Assembly (NCBI RefSeq): GCF_001879105.1
Contig: NZ_MLCF01000002.1
Span: 248,001-312,000, forward strand
Length of the DNA stretch: 64,000 bases
Reading direction: 5' to 3'
Source: Mangrovactinospora gilvigrisea
Lineage (GTDB): Bacteria > Actinomycetota > Actinomycetes > Streptomycetales > Streptomycetaceae
Positions 46,238-55,237 of the stretch are shown here, in pieces. Numbering within the stretch: position 1 is the stretch's first letter; every line of letters starts with the position of its first letter. A program made the translations under genes and the position numbers. The notes beneath the pieces are model-generated. The model saw only the letters and a program-made list of their open reading frames with translations. It was not told the origin of the DNA and searched no databases.

Positions 46238-47671
46238 TCAGCGGGGTTTTAGTGCTCCGTCTTCACCGGGGTGTTGCTGGTAGGTCTCGGCGTCCGATCG
46301 ACCGCGCGAGAGCGGGTGGATCTGGCCCAAGCCCGTGACCAGGTGGTGGTATGCGGACATGCCCTCGCGTTCGTGGCGGGCGAACCAGTCGTGCAGGGCG
46401 GCAGCCAGATCCTGCTGCGTGCCTCGGGCCCCGGTGGTGTCGAAGAGGTTGTCGCGCTCCTTTGGATCGTTGCGGTGGTCGTACAACTCGCCGGGTCCGT
46501 CGGAGCGCACCACCAGTTTCCACCGCCCGTCGGTGATCATCCGTCCCTGGCCGTACTCGGCCAGCACCACGACCGTTTCCGGCTGCCGGCGCGGGGTGCC
46601 GCGCAGCAGGTCGGCGAATGAGGCGCTGACGCCCCACTGGTCGCCGGGAGGAACGACGCCAGCCAGTTCGCAGACGGTGGCGTGCCAGGAGGCGGCGCTG
46701 ATCAGACGGTCGCTCACGCCGGTCGCCCCGTGCGGGACCCGGGCCACGGCGGGGACGCGCACCGAGTTGTCCCAGAAGTTGAGGGGGAAGGTGCCGTTAC
46801 CTTTGCCCCAGATGCCGTGGTGGCCGCAGGAGAAGCCGTTGTCGGCGGTGTAGAGCAGCACGGTGGACTCCCACACGCCCTGCGCCTCCAGCTCCGCCCG
46901 CAGCGCGGCTAGCCCGTCGTCGACGGCCGTCAGCGAGGCGCAGTAGCCGGCCAGATGCGGCTCGGGGTCGGCGAAGGCTGCCTGGAAGTGCGTGCGGCGC
47001 GGGTCGGTCCAGGGGTGGCGGGGTTCTCGGGGCACGGAGGGGAAGGCGCAGCCGGCGTAGCGGTCGAGGTATTCGGCCGGGTGGTTGTCGATCCACGGGT
47101 CGTGCGGGGCCGTGTAGTTGACCTGCAGGTAGAACGGGCGGCTGCGGTCGCGGTCGCGCAGGAAGCCGACGGCGTTGCCGGTGATGGCGTGGGTGAGGTA
47201 CCCCTCCTGATCGACGGGTCTGCCGTCCTGCCACACGGGTGCGCCGTAGTAGGGTCCGCCGCCGAAGCGGTGGGCGTACCAGCGGGTGAAGCCGGGAGCG
47301 GGCCACTGGGAGTGGCCCACATGCCACTTACCGCTCATCATGCACTCGTAGCCGGCGCCGGCCAGGACCTCGGGGGTGGTGGGCTGTCCGTCCAGGTAGT
47401 GGTCGGGCTTGGCGTCCGGGTGGCGCTCGCCGACGAGCCAGTCGTGCACGCCGTGCGCGGAGGGCATCCGCCCGGTCATCAGAGAGGCGCGGGCCGGGGA
47501 ACACACCGGTGAGGCGCAGTAGAACTGGTCGAGTTCCAGAGCGTCGTGCTGCAGGCGGGCCAGGTGGGGCATCTGCAGTTCGGGCATGCGCCGGGGCATG
47601 GCCCAGCGGCCCTGGTCGTCGGTGAGGATCACCACGAAGTTCAGCGGCGGGGCGGTCGCCTCGTCGGGCAT
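46238..47671 (-). CDS. Sulfatase (formylglycine type), last gene of an ABC importer operon
   Basis: A 477-residue type I sulfatase. The formylglycine signature is Cys57-Ser-Pro-Ala-Arg61 (VCSPARASLMTG); metal-binding Asp residues are in ILTDDQG near the start and in YTADNGFSCGHHG, with GKWHVGH between. The sequence resembles arylsulfatase/heparan-type sulfatases of polysaccharide loci. There is no signal peptide, so it acts in the cytoplasm on imported sulfated saccharides. Activity needs Cys modification by a formylglycine-generating enzyme, which is not encoded here. AAGGAG is 6 bases before the ATG; it follows the permease gene by 22 bases and is surely co-transcribed. Confidence 0.92.
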   Translation of the reverse strand: MPDEATAPPLNFVVILTDDQGRWAMPRRMPELQMPHLARLQHDALELDQFYCASPVCSPARASLMTGRMPSAHGVHDWLVGERHPDAKPDHYLDGQPTTPEVLAGAGYECMMSGKWHVGHSQWPAPGFTRWYAHRFGGGPYYGAPVWQDGRPVDQEGYLTHAITGNAVGFLRDRDRSRPFYLQVNYTAPHDPWIDNHPAEYLDRYAGCAFPSVPREPRHPWTDPRRTHFQAAFADPEPHLAGYCASLTAVDDGLAALRAELEAQGVWESTVLLYTADNGFSCGHHGIWGKGNGTFPLNFWDNSVRVPAVARVPHGATGVSDRLISAASWHATVCELAGVVPPGDQWGVSASFADLLRGTPRRQPETVVVLAEYGQGRMITDGRWKLVVRSDGPGELYDHRNDPKERDNLFDTTGARGTQQDLAAALHDWFARHEREGMSAYHHLVTGLGQIHPLSRGRSDAETYQQHPGEDGALKPR

Positions 47672-47693
47672 TGCTGCTCCTTGCGTGCGGGGT

Positions 47694-48578
47694 CTACTGC
47701 TTCACGGCGCCGGCGGAAATGCCGTCGCGGAAGTAGCGCTGGGAGAACAGGAAGATGGCCAGGACCGGCAGCGACATCAGCAGGACCACGCCCATCAGCA
47801 GGTTCCACTGGGTGCTGTTTTGCTGGTAGAAGACGGTCAGGCCGAGCTGGAGGGTCTGCATCTGGTTGGAGCGGACGGTGATCAGCGGCCACAGGAAGTC
47901 GTTCCACGCCGATTGGAAGGCCAGCACCGTGACGACCGCGACGGCCGGGAGCGTCAGCGGCGTGTAGATCCGGGCGAAAATCATTACTTCGGAGGCGCCG
48001 TCCACGCGTGCGGCCTGCCCCAACTCGCCGGGCAGGTCCCGGTAGAACTGGCGCATCAAGAAGATGGCGAGCGCCGAGCCCAGGTGCGGAAGCATCAGGG
48101 TGGCGTAGCTGTCGAGCATGCCCTCGCCGCCGGAGCCGAACTGGTTGTTGCCGGCCAGGAAGGGCACATGAGTGACCATCACGAACAGCGGCACCATGAC
48201 GATCTCGGGCGGGACCACCAGCAGGCCGATCAGCAGCGCCATGACGGTGCGGGCGCTCTTCAGGGGGAGGCGGGCCAGGGCGTAGCCGGCCATGCACGAC
48301 AGCACCACCTGGCTGGCCGACGCGACCACGGTGACGAAGGCGGAGTTGAGGAAGAAGCGGCCGAAGTCGGCGGCCGCCAGGGCGGTGCGGAAGTTGCCGA
48401 ACGCAAGGTGGGAGGGCAGCACGGTGGTCGACTGCCCGTCGGGGGTGAGCGAGACCAGGACGATGTAGAGCATCGGCACCAGGTACAGCGCTGTCAGCAG
48501 CAGGGCGATGGCATGGCGTCCCGCGGCTGCGCCGCGGCGCAAGGCGCGGGCGCGCCGGAACGTGGGGTCAGTGGGCAT
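47694..48578 (-). CDS. Carbohydrate ABC transporter permease (MalG type)
   Basis: A 294-residue inner membrane permease with six predicted helices. The EAA-type loop reads ELGQAARVDGASEVMIFARI, the coupling site to the ATPase. It is of the MalG/UgpE group and pairs with the MalF-type permease directly upstream (11-base overlap of the genes). No dedicated ATPase is present, which is normal in actinomycetes where a shared MsiK-type ATPase serves many sugar importers. It probably moves a sulfated or amino-sugar oligosaccharide, judged from the following sulfatase gene. Confidence 0.93.
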   Translation of the reverse strand: MPTDPTFRRARALRRGAAAGRHAIALLLTALYLVPMLYIVLVSLTPDGQSTTVLPSHLAFGNFRTALAAADFGRFFLNSAFVTVVASASQVVLSCMAGYALARLPLKSARTVMALLIGLLVVPPEIVMVPLFVMVTHVPFLAGNNQFGSGGEGMLDSYATLMLPHLGSALAIFLMRQFYRDLPGELGQAARVDGASEVMIFARIYTPLTLPAVAVVTVLAFQSAWNDFLWPLITVRSNQMQTLQLGLTVFYQQNSTQWNLLMGVVLLMSLPVLAIFLFSQRYFRDGISAGAVKQ

Positions 48579-49485
48579 GCCGCAGCCTCCTGGCGTTGAG
48601 CTGCTGCTTGATCCGCACGGGCACGGCGACGACGGCGACAGCCAGGAACAGCAGCACCGCCACGGCGCACGCCCGGCCGAAGTCCAGCGAGGTGAACGCG
48701 GCGTCGTAGAGGGAGTAGACGATCGTGCGGGTGGAGTTGACGGGCCCGCCCTGGGTCATCACGTAGGACTGGGTGAACATCTGCAGACCGCCGAGGAACC
48801 AGGTGACGGCGACGAAGAACAGGGTGGAGGACATCTGCGGGACGATGACGTGGGCCAGGCGCCGCCACCAGCCTGCGCCGTCCAGTTGCGCGGCCTCGAT
48901 CAGATCGCCGGGGACGGCCTTCAGCCCCGCCAAAATGATGATCATGAAGTAGCCCATGTTGCGCCACAGCGACATCGCGATGATCGCGGGCATCGCCAGG
49001 TGCGTGCTGGTCAGGAAGTTCAGTGGGGACAGTCCCAGTGCGCGCAGGATGGCGTCCAGCGGCCCGTTGGCCGGGTCGTACAGGAAGGACCACAGCAGGG
49101 CGACAGTCACGTACGACATCGCCTGGGGCAGGTAGATGACGGTGCGCATCGCGGCGCCGCCGGCGAGGCGGCGGTTGAAGAGCATCGCGGTGAAGAAGGC
49201 CGCCACGATGCCGATGAGGACCTGGCCGACGGCGAAGTAGAGCGTGCTGAGCACGGAGGTGCCGAAGACCGGGTCGGTCAGCAGGGTGCGGTAGTTGTCC
49301 AGGCCCACCCACCGCGGCCGGGTGATCATGTCGTAGCGGGTGAAGGACAGCACGATCGCGAACAGCAGGGGGATCACGACGGTCAGCGCAAGGACCGCCA
49401 GCGCGGGCGCGGCGAGCAGCCGCGCCGCCCGGCGCTGCCCCGCCTCGAGGTCCAGGGACGCACTGCGCCCGGATGCCTTACGCAT
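48568..49485 (-). CDS. Carbohydrate ABC transporter permease (MalF type)
   Basis: A 305-residue permease with about six helices and the EAA-type loop IEAAQLDGAGWWRRLAHVIV. Its gene overlaps the end of the binding-protein gene by 8 bases and the start of the MalG-type permease by 11 bases, showing tight translational coupling. It forms the other half of the importer channel. The N-terminal 20 residues are polar and cytoplasmic (SGRSASLDLEAG). Confidence 0.93.
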   Translation of the reverse strand: MRKASGRSASLDLEAGQRRAARLLAAPALAVLALTVVIPLLFAIVLSFTRYDMITRPRWVGLDNYRTLLTDPVFGTSVLSTLYFAVGQVLIGIVAAFFTAMLFNRRLAGGAAMRTVIYLPQAMSYVTVALLWSFLYDPANGPLDAILRALGLSPLNFLTSTHLAMPAIIAMSLWRNMGYFMIIILAGLKAVPGDLIEAAQLDGAGWWRRLAHVIVPQMSSTLFFVAVTWFLGGLQMFTQSYVMTQGGPVNSTRTIVYSLYDAAFTSLDFGRACAVAVLLFLAVAVVAVPVRIKQQLNARRLRHAH

Positions 49486-50749
49486 ACAGGGCGTCCACCT
49501 TGGTGTCGATGGCCTTCAGGGTGTCGGCGACGGAGACCGATCCGCGCACCGCGGGCTCCAGCAGGGCCTGGACCACGGGTCCGAGCTGCATCATCACGGG
49601 ATTGACGGGCTGTGAGACGGCGTGGTCGGCGTTGGCGAGCACCTGCCGGGCCATGGGCGTCAGCCACGGGGCCGCCTCGAGGTCGCTGCGGGCGGGCAGG
49701 CTTCCGCTCAGCCGGGCGAGGGCATCCAGCTGCCGCGCGCCGGCGAGGTGGGTGAGCAGCTGCCAGGCACCGTCGGGGTTCTTGGTGTTGTGGGCGATGG
49801 CCAGCTTGTCGATCCAGGCGATTGGGGTCGGCCGGGCGCCCGGATGGGGTGCGAGGGCCGGGCCCGCGACGATGTGTGCGGCGACGTGCGGCGCGTTGCT
49901 CTGGGCGTTTTGCTGCGCGGCCCAGCCGTTGAGCGTCATGGCGGAGGCTCCGCTGGTCAGCGGGGCGGGGCCGTTGCCGGTGTAGACCTGGTTCACGTCG
50001 GCCAGTCCGTCGTGGAAGGTGGCGACCAGAAAGCCCAGGGCCTGGTGGCCGGCTTCGGAGTCGAATGCGGCCTTGCCGCCGGAGTCCCAGTAGCGGCCGC
50101 CGGCCTGGAGGAAGAGTTGGGCGAAGGTCTGCTGCAGGCCGATGGACTTGTCGACGTTCCAGAAGATCGGTGTGGTCATGCCGCGGCGGGCCTTCAACCG
50201 CTGGGCCGCGGCGCGGAATTGCGCCCAGGTGGTCGGCAGGGCGGTGATGCCGGCCGCCCGCAGGAGGTCCTGGCGGTACACGCCGGTGCGCACGTCCATG
50301 GTGACCGGGAGCGCGTAGTTGCGGCCCCGGTAGGCGCCGTCGGACAGTCCGGCCGGATGGAACCGGCTGGTGTCGGGCCATCGCCTGAGGCGTTCGGTGA
50401 GGTCGAGCATGACGTGCTTGGCGGCCAGCGCGGCGGTCCAGATGCCCCCGACCATGAAGACGTCGGCGAGCGAGTTGGAGGCCGCGCCGGTGGTCACCTT
50501 CTGGAAGGCCGACCCCCAGTCGGAGTTCTGCAGCTCGACCCTCAGGCCGGTCGCGGCATGGAAGGCGGGCAGCACGGCGGCATTGAGATGGGTCATCAGC
50601 TGGGGAGTCGCCCCCAGGATCATCAGGCGCAGCTTGGAGCGGGAGGGCGGGTCGGGCGAGGTGCACCCGGATGCGAGCGGCCAGGCGGCGGCTGCCGCCG
50701 CGGTGTGGATCAGTGTTCGCCGGGAGGTGGTGCCGGAAGCAGCGCTCAT
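49478..50749 (-). CDS. Sugar-binding lipoprotein of the sulfatase-linked ABC importer
   Basis: A 423-residue family 1 solute-binding protein. The start at 50749 opens a TAT-like signal (SRRTLIHTAAAAAA) with a lipobox-like end LASGCTS. The mature part has the typical ABC sugar-binding pattern (FHAATGLRVELQNSDWGSAF, GITALPTTWAQFRAAAQRL, YTGNGPAPLTSGASAMTLNG). It captures the sugar outside the membrane for the two permeases. It is the first gene of the four-gene operon and is divergent from the ROK gene at 50871 with 121 bases between, so that regulator probably controls it. Confidence 0.93.
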   Translation of the reverse strand: MSAASGTTSRRTLIHTAAAAAAWPLASGCTSPDPPSRSKLRLMILGATPQLMTHLNAAVLPAFHAATGLRVELQNSDWGSAFQKVTTGAASNSLADVFMVGGIWTAALAAKHVMLDLTERLRRWPDTSRFHPAGLSDGAYRGRNYALPVTMDVRTGVYRQDLLRAAGITALPTTWAQFRAAAQRLKARRGMTTPIFWNVDKSIGLQQTFAQLFLQAGGRYWDSGGKAAFDSEAGHQALGFLVATFHDGLADVNQVYTGNGPAPLTSGASAMTLNGWAAQQNAQSNAPHVAAHIVAGPALAPHPGARPTPIAWIDKLAIAHNTKNPDGAWQLLTHLAGARQLDALARLSGSLPARSDLEAAPWLTPMARQVLANADHAVSQPVNPVMMQLGPVVQALLEPAVRGSVSVADTLKAIDTKVDALYA

Positions 50750-50764
50750 CCTCGGGTCCTGTCC

Positions 50765-50815
50765 TGTGGAGTTCGGCCGACTTAGTAAACGCATGTAATT
50801 TTGTAGCAGCGGCAG
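50765..50815. promoter_or_regulatory. Shared promoter/operator region between importer operon and ROK gene
   Basis: An AT-rich patch (acttagtaaacgcatgtaat, starting near 50779) lies between divergent genes. The half-site ttagtaaa resembles known ROK-protein operator halves (TTWGTWAA), but the second half is imperfect. Confidence 0.4.
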
Positions 50816-50870
50816 GATGGGGGGACAAGAGGTTGCCGGGCACCAAGAGGAATCCGAGGAGGGGAGTGCG

Positions 50871-52040
50871 ATGACCGAGGCCCTGTCGCAGCGGGAGATG
50901 CGCTCGCACAACCAGCTGCTGGTGCTGCGCTGCCTGCGCGACCACGGCCCGATGTCCCGGGCACAGCTGAGCGACCGGCTGGGCCTCACCCGCCCCGGCG
51001 TGGGGCGCATCGTGGCCGGCCTGGTCGAGGACCGGGTCCTGACGGATGCCCAGGCCGCCCCGGCCGGCGGCATGGGCCGCCCCCATGTCCTGCTCGACCT
51101 CGACCCCGCGCACTGGGCGGCAGTCGGAATCGATATGCGCGTGGACCGTACCCGCGTCGCCGCGACCGACCTGCGCGGCCGCATCCTCGCCGAGGAGGTC
51201 TTCGACTTTTCCGCCCCGCCCCGCCCCGACGAGGCCGCCCAGGCCCTGTACCGCTCCTACCGGCGCCTCACCGCCCGCATCGGCCACGAGGTGGGCGGCG
51301 TCGCCGTCGCCCTGCCCGCCCAGTTCTCCCCCGACCGCCGCACCGTCCTGTCCGCCTACTTCGGCTGGCGGGACGCGCCGTTCGCCGACCTGCTCGAACC
51401 ACTGCTGGGAGAGGTGCCCGTCGCCTACCGGCAGATCCCCGAGTGCGCTGCAGTGGCCAACTGCCGAGACCCGGCCGTCGGCGACGCCGACCGGCTGCTG
51501 CACCTGCAGGTCGGCCTCGCCACCGGAATCTCCCTGACCAGCGGCCGCGACCTGGAGGCCCGGCTGCCTGCCAGCTGGGGCGCGGCCGGCCACATGCTCC
51601 TGGGCGATCTCGCCGACCGCTGCCGCTGCGGCCGCCGCGGCTGCCTGGACGCATCCGTCGGCTTCGGCACCTTCCGCAGTGCCACCGAGGACTGCGGCGT
51701 GGCCTTCGGCGACGGCCCGCACGCCCAGCACCAGTACGCGGCCGCCGTCGGCGCCCTCGCCGCCACCGACCCGGTCGCCCGCACGGCCATCGAGCGCCTC
51801 GCGGACGTACTGGCCCGCGCACTGACGGTCCTGACGGACCTTCAAGCGCCGCAGGCCGTCACGCTCGGCGGCTACCCGCTGGCCATCGGGGCCCCGCTCA
51901 AAGCCGCCTTGGACCGCGCCCTGCGTCAATGGTTCCCGGACACGTCCCCGCTGGTCTGGACGGGCCTCGGCGACCGGGCGTCCTCGCGCGGCGCGATCCT
52001 GGTCGCCATCGACCAGGCGCTCAGGCGGGCGAGCGGCTGA
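50871..52040 (+). CDS. ROK family transcriptional regulator, divergent from the sulfatase importer operon
   Basis: A 389-residue NagC/XylR-type regulator. The ATG at 50871 has GAGGAGGGG 6-10 bases upstream. Residues 12-65 are a MarR-like winged HTH (SRAQLSDRLGLTRPGVGRIV). The ROK fold follows, with the zinc motif CRCGRRGCLDAS (residues about 245-256); the last position is Asp where Glu is usual. The catalytic DxG-type sugar kinase motif is degenerate, as expected for a regulator. It should sense an imported sugar or sugar phosphate and control the operon at 46238-50749. Confidence 0.9.
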   Translation: MTEALSQREMRSHNQLLVLRCLRDHGPMSRAQLSDRLGLTRPGVGRIVAGLVEDRVLTDAQAAPAGGMGRPHVLLDLDPAHWAAVGIDMRVDRTRVAATDLRGRILAEEVFDFSAPPRPDEAAQALYRSYRRLTARIGHEVGGVAVALPAQFSPDRRTVLSAYFGWRDAPFADLLEPLLGEVPVAYRQIPECAAVANCRDPAVGDADRLLHLQVGLATGISLTSGRDLEARLPASWGAAGHMLLGDLADRCRCGRRGCLDASVGFGTFRSATEDCGVAFGDGPHAQHQYAAAVGALAATDPVARTAIERLADVLARALTVLTDLQAPQAVTLGGYPLAIGAPLKAALDRALRQWFPDTSPLVWTGLGDRASSRGAILVAIDQALRRASG

Positions 52041-52063
52041 ACGGACGCACGCGCCGCGCCGTC

Positions 52064-52078
52064 CGGCCCTGCGGGCCG
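52064..52078 (+). terminator. Weak hairpin between convergent ROK genes
   Basis: Six-base arms cggccc/gggccg with a 3-base loop, 24 bases after the first ROK stop. The remaining gap to 52256 shows no gene. Confidence 0.4.
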
Positions 52079-52256
52079 CCGCCGACCGTCGAGCCGAGCA
52101 TGCCGTTCACCACCGTGCGCACCTCGGGCGCGCCGGTCCGGCGCGGTCCTTCAAGCCGTCGGCAAGGACAGGACTGCTCCCGTCGGCGGAGCTTTCTCCG
52201 GCCGGACCGCCGGGCGCGCTGCTGGGCTCGGCCGCTCCGCACGGCAGCGCGTCGGC

Positions 52257-53474
52257 TCAGCGTGCCTGCAGGTTGGCAACGCTCAGGGGTTCGCTGCCCC
52301 GTTCCAAGGCGGCGACCGCGCCCAGGGCTCCGGCGTCGTCGTCGAGTTCGGCGGCGCGGACCTCGGGGGGCTCCCCCACCGAGGCCAGGCAGTGCACCCG
52401 CACCAGCGAGCGGATGCGGGCGAGGAAGTCCCGGTCCAGCCCGGCCAGCGGTCCACCGACGATGACCTGGTCGGGGTCGAACACGGCCGCCAGGCGCGCC
52501 AGGTGGGCGCCCAGCAGGTCGGCCGCGCCGGTGACGGCGCGACAGGCCGCCGGGTCCTCGGCACGCACCGCCCGGACCAGGTCGGCGGCATCCGCGACGG
52601 TCAACCCGTTCTCCCGGCACTGCTCCAGCAGCGCCGGGATGGCGGTGTAGGTCTCCAGGCAGCCGGATCCGCCGCAGTAGCACGGCGGCCCCGCCGGGTC
52701 GGCGACCAGGTGCCCCAGTTCGCCTGCGGCACCCCGGCGACCGGTCAGCAGGCGCCCCTGGCAGACGATTCCCCCGCCGACCGCGTCGGAGACGCGGATG
52801 TAGAGGACGTTCTCGGCGCCCCGTGCCCCTCCCCACAGGGCCTCGCCGAGGGCGGCGTAGCGGGTGTTGTTCCCGACGGCGGTCGGTGCGCCGAAGGCTT
52901 CGCCGATGCGGTCTTGGACCCGGCGCAGTTGTCGGATCCGGGTGTCCTCGCCGAGGATGCGGCCCCGCTCGTCCAGGTGCACCGGACCGGGCAGGCCGAT
53001 GCCGATGCCGCGCGGGGCAGCGGCGGAAAGGTCGTGGTCCGCCGCGACCTTCCGGATGAGGCCGATGGCCGCGTCGGTGCGCCTGTTCCAGTGCGGCAGC
53101 GGGGGCAGTTGCCGGGTGCCGGTGGCCAGCCGGCGCCCGGCGGTGTCGACGAACGCCACATGGACCCGGCTCCGCCCGATGTCCAGGCCGATGCGCACAG
53201 CGCCGCGCGGATTGGCGGTGATGCGGGTGGCGCGTCGGCCCCGGCTTCCGGGGACGGCCGAGCCGGGGACTTCGAGGACTGCGCCGTCGGCAAGCAGGTC
53301 GCCCACGATCGTGTACAGGGTGCTGCGGGACAGGCCGGTGTGCTCGGCGAGTTCGGCCCGGCTCAGTCCGCCGGGGCGGGCGAGGGCGGCCAGCACCGTG
53401 TCCTGGTGGCTGCGGCGCAGGCGCTTGAGCGCGGCGCCGCGGCCGTCTCCGCGCGGATCGTCCATGGGCGGCAT
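52257..53474 (-). CDS. ROK family transcriptional regulator, divergent from the Gfo/Idh/MocA gene
   Basis: A 405-residue ROK regulator. The start at 53474 (MPPMDDPRGDG) is a choice between two close ATGs (53474 and 53465), neither with a strong ribosome site. Residues 20-75 are a winged HTH (SRAELAEHTGLSRSTLYTIV). The ROK domain has GLDIGRSRVHVAFVD, the zinc motif CYCGGSGCLET and the conserved VGNNTRYAALGEALWG. It is convergent with the first ROK gene but not closely similar at the HTH. It probably controls the genes to its right (53759 onward), from which it is divergent. Confidence 0.9.
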   Translation of the reverse strand: MPPMDDPRGDGRGAALKRLRRSHQDTVLAALARPGGLSRAELAEHTGLSRSTLYTIVGDLLADGAVLEVPGSAVPGSRGRRATRITANPRGAVRIGLDIGRSRVHVAFVDTAGRRLATGTRQLPPLPHWNRRTDAAIGLIRKVAADHDLSAAAPRGIGIGLPGPVHLDERGRILGEDTRIRQLRRVQDRIGEAFGAPTAVGNNTRYAALGEALWGGARGAENVLYIRVSDAVGGGIVCQGRLLTGRRGAAGELGHLVADPAGPPCYCGGSGCLETYTAIPALLEQCRENGLTVADAADLVRAVRAEDPAACRAVTGAADLLGAHLARLAAVFDPDQVIVGGPLAGLDRDFLARIRSLVRVHCLASVGEPPEVRAAELDDDAGALGAVAALERGSEPLSVANLQAR

Positions 53475-53662
53475 GCGCCTACTGTGCCAGGCCCGGAGGG
53501 CAACCCGGACCGCTCGGCGCCTGATTCGGGACCGGGGCAGCGCGGTTGCGGCAGGCGGGGTCGTGGGCTGCCCGGCCGAGCATTGCGGAGGGGGCCGGGC
53601 GCACCCGAGTCGCCGTGCACCTGACGACCGGCAGAAGGCCCCGCGGGGCCGCGCCGTCAATG

Positions 53663-53705
53663 GCCCACCGATATTTTCCCAAGCATTGACAGAATAGATT
53701 GGGCG
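53663..53705 (+). promoter_or_regulatory. Promoter candidate for the oxidoreductase/importer genes
   Basis: A low-GC patch (ccgatattttcccaagcatt) is followed by a perfect -35-like TTGACA at 53686-53691; a matching -10 is not clear. The arms cccaa (53678) and ttggg (53699) are inverted around it and may be part of an operator for the divergent ROK regulator. Confidence 0.45.
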
Positions 53706-53758
53706 GGCAGAGCATGGCGCACGTTGCCCGCCGCCAGCTGTCGATGAGGAGAAGTCAC

Positions 53759-54925
53759 ATGGCGTCAGAGGACCTCCGGTTGGCGATCGTCGGACTCGGA
53801 CGGCGCTCGCACATCTTCCAGGACGAGCACCGGCCCGGATTCGGCGTCCGCATCGCCGCGGTGTGCGACCTGCTGCCCGAGCGACGCGAGGCGGCGCGCG
53901 CGAAGTTCGGTCCGGGGGTGCTTGCCACCGCCCGGCTCGAGGAGCTGCTCGCCGACGCCGAGGTGGACGCCGTCGGCATCTTCACCGAGGACTGGCGCCA
54001 CGCCGAACCCGCGGTGCAGGCGCTGCACGCCGGCGTCCCGGTCTTCGTGGAGAAGCCCATGGCCATCACCGTCGCCGACTGCGACCGGATGCTGGCCGCC
54101 GCACGCGATACCGGCACCCCCCTGTACGTCGGGCACAACATGCGCCACATGCCGGTGGTCCGCCTGATGAAGCAGCTGATCGACGACGGTGCGATCGGCG
54201 AGGTCAAGGCCGTGTGGTGCCGCCACTTCGTCGGCTACGGCGGCGACTTCTACTTCAAGGACTGGCACGCCGAGCGCCGGAACGTCACCTCGCTGCTGCT
54301 GCAGAAGGGCGCGCACGACATCGACGTGATCCACCACCTGGCCGGAGCGCGGACCACGCGCACCACAGCCCTGGGCGGCCTCACCCTCTACGACCGCATC
54401 ACCGACCGCCACGACGGCGGCGGCGTCAAGGAGACCAAGCGGGTGGACGCCGCCCACTGGCCGCCGCTGTCCCAGCGCGAGCTGAGCCCCAACCTGGACG
54501 TGGAGGACCTCAGCCACGTCAACCTGCTGCTGGACAACGGCGTACAGGCCACCTACCAGCAGTGCATGTACACCCCGGACTACTGGCGCAACTACACCGT
54601 GATCGGCACCGAGGGGCGGCTGGAGAACTTCGGCGACGGCCAGGGGGCGCACGTCAAGGTCTGGAACCAGCGCACCACCTACAACGGCGCCGGCGACCGC
54701 CGCATCGAGGTGCCCCCGGCCGAGGGCACGCACGGCGGCGCCGACCCGGCGATGGTGCGGGAGTACCTCCAGATCGTGCGCACCGGTGCCCGCCCCGGAA
54801 TCTCCCCCGTCCAGGCGCGGGACGCCGTCGCCGCGGGCATCGCCGCCACCGAGTCGCTGCGCGACGGGGGCACTCCGCGCACCGTCCTTCCCGTCGCCGC
54901 CGAACTGGCCGCCCACTTCGACTGA
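53759..54925 (+). CDS. Gfo/Idh/MocA family NAD(P)-dependent oxidoreductase
   Basis: A 388-residue enzyme. The ATG at 53759 has AGGAG 8 bases upstream. Rossmann start LAIVGLGRRSHIF; the family motif EKP appears in VFVEKPMAIT (about residue 99), followed by PLYVGHNMRHMPVVR and the C-terminal domain with GAHDIDVIHHLAGA. Such enzymes oxidise or reduce sugars and sugar derivatives. The second half contains LSHVNLLLDNGVQATYQQC, typical of the C-terminal domain. It leads the plus-strand region of importer genes and likely acts on the imported sugar. A 312-base gap without a recognisable gene separates it from the next gene. Confidence 0.9.
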   Translation: MASEDLRLAIVGLGRRSHIFQDEHRPGFGVRIAAVCDLLPERREAARAKFGPGVLATARLEELLADAEVDAVGIFTEDWRHAEPAVQALHAGVPVFVEKPMAITVADCDRMLAAARDTGTPLYVGHNMRHMPVVRLMKQLIDDGAIGEVKAVWCRHFVGYGGDFYFKDWHAERRNVTSLLLQKGAHDIDVIHHLAGARTTRTTALGGLTLYDRITDRHDGGGVKETKRVDAAHWPPLSQRELSPNLDVEDLSHVNLLLDNGVQATYQQCMYTPDYWRNYTVIGTEGRLENFGDGQGAHVKVWNQRTTYNGAGDRRIEVPPAEGTHGGADPAMVREYLQIVRTGARPGISPVQARDAVAAGIAATESLRDGGTPRTVLPVAAELAAHFD

Positions 54926-55237
54926 CGCCCCCGCCCGGCCGCCCGGCATCCGGCAGGGCAACGACCCGCACGGGCCAGCCAACGTCCGCGACGCGCTGCG
55001 CCGCGTGCTGAGCCTGCAGCCGCACCGCGAACGCCTCGATCGCGGCGGCGCGGTCCTCGCCCGGCGGACGGCCACCACCATCGACGTCGACGTCCCCCGC
55101 GCGCCACCTCCAAGCGCGACCACGACCCCCTCCAGCCGGTGGGGCACGGCGACCGATCACCGCGCACCGCACAGCCGTCTCTGCCCCATCGTCAGCCTCT
55201 CCTGCACCGCCTGCCCCGATCCCAGGGAGTACGCCCC

